Of a DNA stretch of 17,005 nt, positions 7,362-16,000 are shown piece after piece (the first letter of the stretch is position 1; every line of letters starts with the position of its first letter). Position numbers and translations under genes: made by a program. The notes beneath the pieces are model-generated. The model was not told the DNA's origin. It made no database searches and saw only the letters and a list, made by a program, of their open reading frames with translations. The stretch is from Balneolales bacterium (GTDB lineage Bacteria; Bacteroidota; Rhodothermia; Balneolales; Natronogracilivirgulaceae): assembly GCA_007131625.1 (NCBI GenBank), contig SLQC01000193.1, forward strand, positions 1 through 17,005, written 5' to 3'.

Positions 7362-10300
7362 TCAGAAGTCCAGTCCAATGCTGAAATAATGCACTCTTCG
7401 GCCGAATCCCTCACCATTTTCAAGGTCGTACGGCCAGCCTATATCATACCGGAACGGAAGACCCAGCAGTACGGTACGCAATCCGAATCCTGCTCCGGCC
7501 AGAGCACCGTCGAGAGTGTGTTTCCCGAGGCCGTCACCCTGCCATGCAGCACCGACATCAATAAAAGCGGCACCCTGAATGTTATAAAGTGGAAGAATCG
7601 GGATAGGGCCGGGAAGCATCGCAGCGATCAAAGGAAAGCGGAACTCTGCATTAAACAGTCCGAAGCGGTTTCCAATGGCAGAATTAAAAAAGTGGCCCCT
7701 CATTGGCAGTGCCGGCAGTGTGAAGAAGATATCTTCAAGTCGCTCGGATTGCAGGCCACCCTCTTCCCAACGGAAGTTGATCCAGTTCTGCATACCGCCC
7801 ATAAAGAAATTCTGCGCATCGGGTCCGAACGAAGCAGCACCGGAACCGCGAAATGCAAAGCCATAACCCATTCCGAGATGAAAATAACGGCGGATATCAC
7901 CCAGCAATGAGGCAAAACCGATCATTTCGGATGTTAGCGGCGGACTACCCGTCAGGCTGACCGCATACCGGGTACCAGAAATAGGTGCCAGGAACCCGGG
8001 TCGTGTCAGGTCACGGGTGTATGTCAGTTCCGGATAGAGAAACTGTGCGTGCTCGGTGTCAGACACTCCGGCATACACCCTGCTGAAATCACGCGATATA
8101 TTGATAAAACTTACGCCGTAATCGATTCGGGTAAATTTATTTAACGGATACTGCATCCGGATACCTCCACCATAGTATCTGAAGCGCACCTGTTCGATAT
8201 CCATATTCGGTGCCAGCATCCGGAAATTGCGGGATGTATGAAAATACCTGAACAAATAGTTGGTGCGGTTGGCATAATATCCATAACCCAGCTCATAGTC
8301 ACTGTTTCTCAGATCGAACTGCAGATTGGTAATCAGGTGGAGCCGATGATCACCAAGAAGATCGGAAAACGTAAAAGCTGCCATGGCATAGGTGCCGTAA
8401 AAGGTCGATACACCACCTTGCCCATAGGTTATATCCGGCGTAAAATCGAGCCGGTACGGTCTGGGAATAAACCGTCCGTCTTCTGTCCGTGTGGGACGAT
8501 CCCTTTCGACCTCTTCGACATGTGACGTAGTAAGTAAATCGTCCAGGTCGTCGCCGAATACATAATTGCGGAAGTCGATGACATCCTCATCCTCCTCGGT
8601 AGCCAGGGCGCCGTTTTCTGCTTCCAATTCCTCTTCCTGCCGGCGGCGTTCTTCCTCTTCCTGCATCAACTGTTCCATGATGGAGGAGGTCTGAAAAGCC
8701 AGCTCTGTGGCCTGAAGCTGCCGCATATCTTCCTCAAACATTCGATAAGCAAGGCCTATAGCCGGCACGCGCACCTCAGCAGGCTCACGAAGACGTCTTT
8801 CAGCCCAATAATTCGGCGCCAGTGGTTCAGCCTTTCGTCGCTCGAACGGATCGTTCACAGTAAAAATATGGACAAACCCGCGATTGTAAGAGTTTATGGC
8901 CAGAAGTCGACCGTCCGCACTCACAGACATCTGCATGACACCGGTGATCAGGTCGGTAAGTGGATAACTGGTCCGGGTATCCAGATCCATTTCATAGACA
9001 TTTGGGATGCCGTTCTGGTCGGATATGTAAAGCAGACGACCGTCCCTTGTCATAATCGGACGATATTCGTTCCAGTTTGGCGTACTGGTCAATCTTGTAG
9101 CCCGGTTCGATCCGAGCCGGAGCATGTAGATATCACTCTGATTGATATTGGGGTTCAGCAGAATGTTGGCATTGGTCCGAAACGAACTCACATGGGTGTG
9201 CGACCCGCGGTCGGAGGTGAATAAAATCGACTCAGAGTCATTCGACCAGGACGGATCCCAATCGCTGAATACATCATTGGTGGCGCTGATGAAATCACCG
9301 GACTCCAGTTCATAAATATAAATATTGGTATAGGGACCGCTGTTTCCCTGGAAAGCAATCTTCTCTCCGTCCGGCGACCATGCCACCGAACCAATAGCAT
9401 CCAGCTCAGGAAAAACAATTTTGCGCACATCACCGGTCCGGTACTCGACGATGGCAAGGTCGACCGATCCGCCTGATCGTGTGGACAAGGCGAGCTGCCG
9501 CCCGTCCGGCGACCATGTGAGATTCGGCCGCAGAATGTTGAGCTCTTCAAAATCGACGTTATCCTCTCCCCTGACCAGCGTTTTTATTCTGCTGCCGTCC
9601 GAAGCATTCAAAACGACCACATCAAAAAAGCCGCGGGCATTGGAGATCATCGCAACACGATCACCATCAGGTGATACAGCAGGACTGGTATTATAAGCCC
9701 GTCGAAAAGAGTCTGTGGTCAGAAGATTTCCAATGTCACGAAGATCTTCCCTTACTGCTATTTCCGGATAATAAATTTTTCGAAGCCAGTCTTGAAACCG
9801 GTCATTCAACTCACTCATGTTGAGTCCTGTCGACTGCCGCAGCCCCCCTTCAATACTCCGTGTCTGACGAACATGCTGAAGTATTTCACCGATCTTTTCG
9901 CGGCCGTACTCCTCGACGATAAAATTCCAGAACGCCTGACCACCGCGATAAGCCATATACCCCCTCATCTGAGATATTGGTGGGATGTAGTTGTTCATCA
10001 CTCCTTCCCGCATAAACATGTCGGTATCTGAATCCCATCCCAGAGAAACATACTCGGCAAGGCCTTCCTCAAACCAAAGAGGAATGACCAACTGAATATT
10101 ATTCTGAATGATAGTCTGGATGGTGCCTCCGTAAAACTTATCATTAAAGACAGCGTGGACCAATTCATGGTGCAGAACCTGGCGGAAGTCACCGTAATTG
10201 CCCATAAAAGGAATAGTTATCCGGTTTTTGAATTTATCGGTGACACCGCCGATACCCTGGGCGTCGACAGGCAGTGGCACAACATTGGTCTGGCTGAAGT

Positions 10301-10718
10301 CGGTATGTGAATCGTAGATAATGACAGAAATCCGATCATTCAGCTCATGTCGGAAATCGTTGCGCAACTGGGAATAAGCTGCTTCCAGGCTGTTGGCGGT
10401 AAATTCGGCGAGATAGTAGTTATCCGAATCGTAGTAGAAAACGTCGAAATGTTCCGATTGGATAAATCGCCAATCGAACTGGGAGTACTGAACCCTGTTC
10501 TTCCCGAAACCAAAATACTGAGCGTGAGCATCAGAAATAAATAGCAACCCGGCCAGACAAATCATCAGGGCCACAAAGAGCCTGTCAGGCCGAATCCTCT
10601 GATCGAACGGCAGATTATGATCGGGCTGCATAATTTGATCGGGCTGCACAATTTGATCAGTCCGGATACGATCCGGGAAATTAGGTTTAAGCGTAAAAAA
10701 ACTTTTTGAAAACATCAT
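7362..10718 (-). CDS. Secreted gluzincin peptidase / PD40 beta-propeller / BamA-like barrel fusion, outer-membrane protein
   Basis: An 1118-residue multi-domain protein. A signal peptide core (47-63) ends AHA|Q at 66/67. Residues 90-330 contain a gluzincin-type zinc motif, His184-Glu185-x-x-His188, followed 29 residues later by EEGLAEY with Glu218 as likely third ligand; this resembles the peptidase_MA-like fold. Residues about 340-640 carry at least six PD40/TolB-propeller blades (SPDGDRVAM, WSPDGRQLA, WSPDGEKIA, SNDSESILF, TRDGRLLYI, SADGRLLAI). Residues 680-705 are a charged Glu/Arg coiled-coil linker. Residues about 750-1118 form a BamA/TamA-like barrel, ending in a C-terminal Phe (YFSIGLDF) typical of outer-membrane barrels. 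No POTRA domain is evident. The upstream gene is rnr, 108 bases away, with a promoter candidate between. The true start is uncertain: ATG at 10631 (Met30), GTG at 10574 and ATG at 10565 are in frame. Domain identities are firm; the function is unknown. Confidence 0.85.
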   Translation of the reverse strand: MMFSKSFFTLKPNFPDRIRTDQIVQPDQIMQPDHNLPFDQRIRPDRLFVALMICLAGLLFISDAHAQYFGFGKNRVQYSQFDWRFIQSEHFDVFYYDSDNYYLAEFTANSLEAAYSQLRNDFRHELNDRISVIIYDSHTDFSQTNVVPLPVDAQGIGGVTDKFKNRITIPFMGNYGDFRQVLHHELVHAVFNDKFYGGTIQTIIQNNIQLVIPLWFEEGLAEYVSLGWDSDTDMFMREGVMNNYIPPISQMRGYMAYRGGQAFWNFIVEEYGREKIGEILQHVRQTRSIEGGLRQSTGLNMSELNDRFQDWLRKIYYPEIAVREDLRDIGNLLTTDSFRRAYNTSPAVSPDGDRVAMISNARGFFDVVVLNASDGSRIKTLVRGEDNVDFEELNILRPNLTWSPDGRQLALSTRSGGSVDLAIVEYRTGDVRKIVFPELDAIGSVAWSPDGEKIAFQGNSGPYTNIYIYELESGDFISATNDVFSDWDPSWSNDSESILFTSDRGSHTHVSSFRTNANILLNPNINQSDIYMLRLGSNRATRLTSTPNWNEYRPIMTRDGRLLYISDQNGIPNVYEMDLDTRTSYPLTDLITGVMQMSVSADGRLLAINSYNRGFVHIFTVNDPFERRKAEPLAPNYWAERRLREPAEVRVPAIGLAYRMFEEDMRQLQATELAFQTSSIMEQLMQEEEERRRQEEELEAENGALATEEDEDVIDFRNYVFGDDLDDLLTTSHVEEVERDRPTRTEDGRFIPRPYRLDFTPDITYGQGGVSTFYGTYAMAAFTFSDLLGDHRLHLITNLQFDLRNSDYELGYGYYANRTNYLFRYFHTSRNFRMLAPNMDIEQVRFRYYGGGIRMQYPLNKFTRIDYGVSFINISRDFSRVYAGVSDTEHAQFLYPELTYTRDLTRPGFLAPISGTRYAVSLTGSPPLTSEMIGFASLLGDIRRYFHLGMGYGFAFRGSGAASFGPDAQNFFMGGMQNWINFRWEEGGLQSERLEDIFFTLPALPMRGHFFNSAIGNRFGLFNAEFRFPLIAAMLPGPIPILPLYNIQGAAFIDVGAAWQGDGLGKHTLDGALAGAGFGLRTVLLGLPFRYDIGWPYDLENGEGFGRRVHYFSIGLDF
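10601..10672. repeat. Four 18-bp tandem units, each starting GATC
   Basis: Units begin at 10601, 10619, 10637 and 10655, with GATC at each start; the two middle units differ at one base (gatcgggctgca then t or c, then aattt). A further GATC at 10670 starts a shortened 15-bp step. On the minus strand this encodes a degenerate hexapeptide in the peptidase-propeller-barrel protein (RTDQIV, QPDQIM, QPDHNL, PFDQRI, RPDRLF), with Asp at residues 16, 21, 27, 33, 39 and 45, just ahead of the signal-peptide core. Confidence 0.8.
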
Positions 10719-10743
10719 GAGCCGGTATAGTTAAAGTCAGCAG

Positions 10744-10772
10744 ATTATAAACCTGATTGAAGCATTAGTAAA
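10744..10772 (-). promoter_or_regulatory. Candidate promoter for the peptidase-propeller-barrel gene
   Basis: On the minus strand, TTTACT (10767-10772) and a perfect TATAAT (10744-10749) are separated by 17 bases, giving a start site near 10737 and a leader of about 20 bases. An alternative Bacteroidetes-type match lies just upstream: TACTTTTA at 10779-10786 with TTG at 10804-10806 and a 17-base spacer. The presence of either would separate this gene from rnr transcription. Confidence 0.4.
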
Positions 10773-10826
10773 TTTATTTAAAAGTATTTACCTGAGGTCG
10801 AAACAAGCTATCTGTCCGAAAAAAAA

Positions 10827-12989
10827 CTATTTTTCCGGCAGAAAATCGATCTGGCGCTTTTCGATATCCGTACGGACAACTTTCACCTTTATATCATCAC
10901 CGAGGCGGTAGATCTTGCCGCGGTTTCGTCCCCGAAGTTGATGCCTTGTCTGCTCATATACGTAAAAGTCGTCGTCCAGTTCACGAATGGCGATCATTCC
11001 TTCGCAGTAACTTTCATTCAATAAAATAAAGATACCTTTATCCATTACACCGCTTATAACGCCGAAAAACGTTTCACCAATATGTGCTGACATAAATTCA
11101 ACCTGTTTCAGCTTGGTTGAGTCACGTTCGGCTATTACGGCATCTTTTTCTTTCTCGCTACAATGATCGCCGAGTTTGATAAGTTCCTTAAAGTCATATC
11201 CGGGAAGCCCTGCAGCATACTGTTTCAAAAGACGGTGCACGATCAGATCGGGATAACGCCTGATCGGACTTGTAAAGTGTGTATACTCCTTAAATCCGAG
11301 TCCATAATGACCGATGTTTTTGGGACTGTAAACAGCTTTGGCCATCGACCGGAGAATCAGTTCATTAATGGCGTATTTCAGCTTGGTCTTGTTGGCATCC
11401 AGAATAAGCCTGTTGATTTTGGTTGCCGAAATTTTTCCATCACCGATATCGAACTCGATGCCAAGCGGGCGAACATTGTCGGCGATATTTTTCAGTTTTT
11501 CGGGATCGGGACGATCGTGGATCCGATAGATAAACGGGTAGTTGTTTTTGCCGTATTTATCGTTTTCTTCTTGATCAGTCTGTTTCTTTTTCATTTTCCG
11601 CAACCGGGAGATATGACCGGCCACCGTCCTGTTGGCCATCAGCATACACTCCTCGACAAGCCGATGCGCTGCCAGTCGCTCCTTAACAAAGACTCCCAGG
11701 GGTTTACCCGATTCGTCCAACCGAAATTGGGGTTCGGGTGTATCCAGGTCGATAGACCCTTCCCGGAAACGTTTTTTCGTAAGCATGGATGAGAGTTCGG
11801 CGAGTGTGCGAATAGACCCGCCATGGGGATTCTTTTTACCGTCGATCACTTCCTGGACTTCTTCGTAGGTAAACCGGCGATTGGAGTTGATCACGGTCTC
11901 TTCTATGATATAGTCTATCACATTGCCGTCAGGTGTTATCACCATGAAGCAACTGTGGCAAAGTTTATCTTCCTCCGGACGAAGGCTGCAGACGCCGTTG
12001 CTGAGGCATTCCGGGAGCATCGGGATAACCCGGTCGACCAGGTAGACACTTGTTGCCCGGTCGACGGCTTCGTCGTCAAGGACATTGCCTTGCTGTACAT
12101 AATAGCTGACATCGGCGATATGGACTCCCAGGTGGTAATTGCCCGATGGCCGTTTTTCGATGCTCAGGGCATCGTCAAAATCCTTGGCGTCGTACGGATC
12201 AATGGTGAAGACCTCCATCTTACGGATGTCGTTCCGGCGTTTGTACTCACTTTTCGGGATTTCGGTGGCCACTTTCCGGGCGAATGACTCGACCGTATCC
12301 GGAAAGGTCGCCTGCAATTCGTTCTCAGCCAGAATCGATAACATCGACGCGTTGTTGGTTCCCTTCTTACCCAGAACTTCCAGGACTTCCGCTTCGGGAA
12401 GCGATCTGGGATGAAGCCAGTCGACCAGCCGGAAGGTGACCTTTTCGTTTGGCTTCGCATTGTGAATATTATCGGGGTGGACAAAAAACTCGACATTGGC
12501 TGATTTTTCATCGGGATAGATCAAATAAGTCTGCTTCCCCTCTTTTTGAAGAGTTCCGACAAAAAACTTTTTACCTCGCTGAAGGACATCAGTGATTTTT
12601 CCTTCTGTTCGATCGCTTTTAGGCCGGTTGATAAGAGATACCCTGACACGGTCTTTGTCAAGTGCGGTATACGTGAATTTGGCGGGTATTCGAATGTCCT
12701 GATCCATCCCTTCCACTTTCACATAACCGGTTCCACGACGGGTTATCGAATAGATTCCTTCTACAACTTTGCCGCCGGAACCGGCAGTGTCAAGTTTCAC
12801 TTCTCCGTCCCGGATTATCAGCTTCCTCTTCTTGATCAGTTTTTCGAGAGCCCGCTCAAACCGTTTTACACCGTTTTTTTTCGGTAGTTTGAATGCGCCC
12901 ATCAATGTATCCACAGCAACCCAGGTGTCAGGGTGCCGATCAAGGAGCTCAAGGACCAGGTCTTCGAGATGTATTTTCTTTTTCTTCAT
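10827..12989 (-). CDS. rnr: Ribonuclease R (RNase II/R family 3'-5' exoribonuclease)
   Basis: RNase R degrades structured RNA from the 3' end and contributes to rRNA and tmRNA quality control. Starting at ATG 12989 (720 residues; an upstream in-frame TTG at 13004 would add five), the N-terminus is a winged-helix/OB cold-shock region. The RNB catalytic motif sits at residues 264-274: DPYDAKDFDDA, with the four acidic residues Asp264, 270, 272 and 273. The later RNB signature FTSPIRRYPDLIVHRLL is also present. The C-terminus is an S1 domain (about 637-720) ending RQIDFLPEK. A Lys/Asp/Glu-rich insertion of about 20 residues (KMKKKQTDQEENDKYG) lies within the RNB domain. The ATG is 37 bases after the tamB stop, so the two are probably co-transcribed. 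No Shine-Dalgarno is visible. Confidence 0.95.
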   Translation of the reverse strand: MKKKKIHLEDLVLELLDRHPDTWVAVDTLMGAFKLPKKNGVKRFERALEKLIKKRKLIIRDGEVKLDTAGSGGKVVEGIYSITRRGTGYVKVEGMDQDIRIPAKFTYTALDKDRVRVSLINRPKSDRTEGKITDVLQRGKKFFVGTLQKEGKQTYLIYPDEKSANVEFFVHPDNIHNAKPNEKVTFRLVDWLHPRSLPEAEVLEVLGKKGTNNASMLSILAENELQATFPDTVESFARKVATEIPKSEYKRRNDIRKMEVFTIDPYDAKDFDDALSIEKRPSGNYHLGVHIADVSYYVQQGNVLDDEAVDRATSVYLVDRVIPMLPECLSNGVCSLRPEEDKLCHSCFMVITPDGNVIDYIIEETVINSNRRFTYEEVQEVIDGKKNPHGGSIRTLAELSSMLTKKRFREGSIDLDTPEPQFRLDESGKPLGVFVKERLAAHRLVEECMLMANRTVAGHISRLRKMKKKQTDQEENDKYGKNNYPFIYRIHDRPDPEKLKNIADNVRPLGIEFDIGDGKISATKINRLILDANKTKLKYAINELILRSMAKAVYSPKNIGHYGLGFKEYTHFTSPIRRYPDLIVHRLLKQYAAGLPGYDFKELIKLGDHCSEKEKDAVIAERDSTKLKQVEFMSAHIGETFFGVISGVMDKGIFILLNESYCEGMIAIRELDDDFYVYEQTRHQLRGRNRGKIYRLGDDIKVKVVRTDIEKRQIDFLPEK

Positions 12990-13026
12990 AAAATTTGTTA
13001 ACAATGGCTGTATTTCATGCGGAGAT

Positions 13027-16000
13027 TCATTCTCCAGCCGTCTCTACTACTTTACCATGTTCTTCCTCACGCGCCTCCCGGCTTTGCGCTTCCAGTTCCA
13101 GGGCTTCTCTATCATCGTCATTATCGTCATCATTCCGATTCCACAGACCGAAAACGGTTGTAACATTCCGCCAGACCGTCTGACCGAATTCCCGCCATGT
13201 GTTAAACCGGAATTGAGCTTCTAGCCCGACCCCGTTGACATTTTCCACTTCAGCCTGAGTACCCAAAATAGACATAAGCATGGGATCTTTCCTATGAAAA
13301 ACCTCCACAGACAGGTTGGGGTTAATGCGGTAGGTAGCCCCGATATCTCCGATATTGGTTTCCTCGCCACCGACTTCCCCTTCCCTGCGGAGCACCAGCC
13401 GGTCATCAAACAGGCGCAGTGCGATACCCAGGTCCGCCTGATCGAAACCGAAAAGGTTGAGATCGACATCCAGGTTCATCAGGTTGTCACTGAGTAATGC
13501 ATTGATCTGCGTGGAAAGGAGTTGGCTAATCCCCACCTGCCCGGCCCGCGCCTGCAGCGTACTTCCAAGCTCCTGCGCCTGGGTATCGCCCACCAGTCCG
13601 CCCGAAATAAAACCACCGGTAAAAAGCAGACTCGTAGCCTGTATCAGTTTCTGTTCTTCGCTGTTAAGAATGTTCAGGACTGCCGCATTTTGTGTGGCAT
13701 CAATGGCGTTGGGAAATTCGAAATAAAAGTCGTTTTCAATGTTGTCGATGGGACCAGTGATCTCCAGCATGAGTTCAACAGGGACACGATTGACCTGATC
13801 GCCGGCAACTCCCAGCAGCGGTGCAATATTGGGTCGGGCTCTGTAGACAGCTGTTATATCGAGCAGAGCGTTGGCGGGGTCACCATCCCACCGGATACTC
13901 CCCCCTTCACGCAGGGTAAACCGGCGGGTGAGAATGTCTCCGCCGACAAACAGATAATCCCCGGTACTGATGTCATAGTTCCCGAATATCTGAATGGTTT
14001 CGTCTTCCAGTGTGATGCGCACACGGCCACTCCCCCTGGCATTTACAATTTCGCCGGTGACGGGATTTAAAATGAGCTGAACGGTTGAATTGGGAGCTGC
14101 CACGAATTGCAGATCAAGCCGGAACACCTCCATGAATGTACGGTCGATCTGTCGAAGTATTTCAGGATCTTCGCTGATTCTCCGGCTTATATCGATTTCA
14201 TTGAAATCATTCACAAAACGGATGAACCGGCCCTGATCTTCGGCGATCTGGTCTACCAAAGGTATGGATAAACGTGATTGAGAAGTTGTATAGACCGGAG
14301 CGACTGTTTGCACGTACGGAGAGATGTTGGAGCCGCTGATATTGATCACCCCGGTTCCGGCAACGCTTCCATAAAACGGCACATCCGGACCGTCCGAGTT
14401 GTTCAAAAACTGCAGATTGTTCATACTCAATGTGATATCCAGGAATTTCTCTGCCTGGAAATCATTGAAGTCGTATATGCCGGTAACAACGCCGGTACCG
14501 TTTCTGCGGTCACGGACATTAAGCTGGGTGAGTCGAACACCGTCCTTGCGCCCAACCGATAAGTTGCCGTCAAGATTATATACCGTCTCGAAGAAGACCG
14601 GAACTACCGTCGCCTCGACAATCTCAAATTCAGAATCGAAATCAAGGTAATCCATATTGCCGGTGAGGTAGCCGCTTCCCGATACATGACCTTCGATTGT
14701 TTCAAAGATACTCTCCATTAGATAGGTCAGTACCCAGGCGTCGACCTGCCGGGCGTCGATATCGAAATAGTAAAGCGAGTCGGGACTCTCTTCGAAACCG
14801 GGTGTGCGGATCCACCCGTCGGCAGAGATATTCTGCCCGATTCCATTGTTGCGTTCCAGATAATCGGCATAACGTGATGTATCGGTAAATACACTTAAGT
14901 ATGTGTCAAACCGGTTGAGGGAGTGATTGTATTCACTGGACAGATTCACATCACCGATGGGGCGGCTGTCAAAAGCGAGCCGGTCAATAGAAACAATACC
15001 ATGTAAAATCGGCATATCAAATAGATTTTTTGTAACAAACTCGCCGTTTAAAAGCCCTTCAAACTGCAACCGCCCGCCAATCAATTGTGAAATTCGGTCG
15101 AGGTCGACATTTTGGAATCGGTATTCCACGGAATCTTCTTCGGAGGAGCTGAAAGTCCCGTCGATATAGACCTGGTCGTTGTCGCTAACCAAATTGAGCG
15201 CATCTACATGCCATTTACCATCTTTTTCGAACCGGATACCCGGCTGACCAACATTCTGCCAGAGATACCGCTCGTTGCCGAAAACAAAATCATGCATTTC
15301 AGCATGAATCATGGAATCGGTCAGTTCTCCCTCCAACTCGGTTACAAATCGAACATTATTGCCAAAATTGTCGATACGGCTGCTACCGTACAATTTTCCG
15401 TTGTCCAGCATGACCTGCAGATCAAGTTGTTCGATGTTCCGGTCATGCGATTCAATCCGGTCGAGAAAACCATTCAGCTCCAGTTTTGAAAAACTGCGAA
15501 ACGGCTGATCGGACCGGAAACCTGCGGTAAGCGTAATGTCCGAATCATCAACAGACACCCCGTTCCAGGACATTTTTTCGTCATGCCATTCGGCATATAC
15601 TCCCAGAGAATCTCTGTCGGCATCTATCTTTATTACCAGCTGTGCGGATGAAGATATAGTCGGTAGATCGGGCAAATAGCTATTCAGTAAAGCGAAATCC
15701 TTCAACTCCAGAAGCACATCAGCTTGCAGCCGATCGTCCCGATCCGGAACGGAAACTGAGGAAGTAAGGTCTTCGGCATTGTAGAATAGCACCTCCTCTT
15801 CCACCCTTTGAGTGAAGTAATTTTCCCAGTGTTGATAAAGTGCAAGAATAGAAGGCAGTTGGATCTGCCCTTCCATCATAAAATCGAGCACAGTACTTGT
15901 AAATCGAAGCGACCGCTCGTCATTGTCGGGATGATTCAGGTCCAGGTATAACTGATGTGATTTCAACTCACTTCCGTTTACCACCGATGGCAATACATCG

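Noticed and set aside
7317..7910. Plus-strand frame of 197 codons across the convergent gap
   Set aside because: Most of it is antisense to the barrel domain, and no domain or ribosome-binding signal is visible.
10816..10838. A/T-rich inverted repeat around the rnr stop codon (CCG, A-run, T-run, CGG)
   Set aside because: The stem is mostly A-T pairs and is not followed by a T-run on the minus strand, so I do not call it a terminator.
13522..14070. Plus-strand 182-codon open frame opposite tamB
   Set aside because: Fully antisense to the TamB C-terminal domain with no domain signal; shadow frame.
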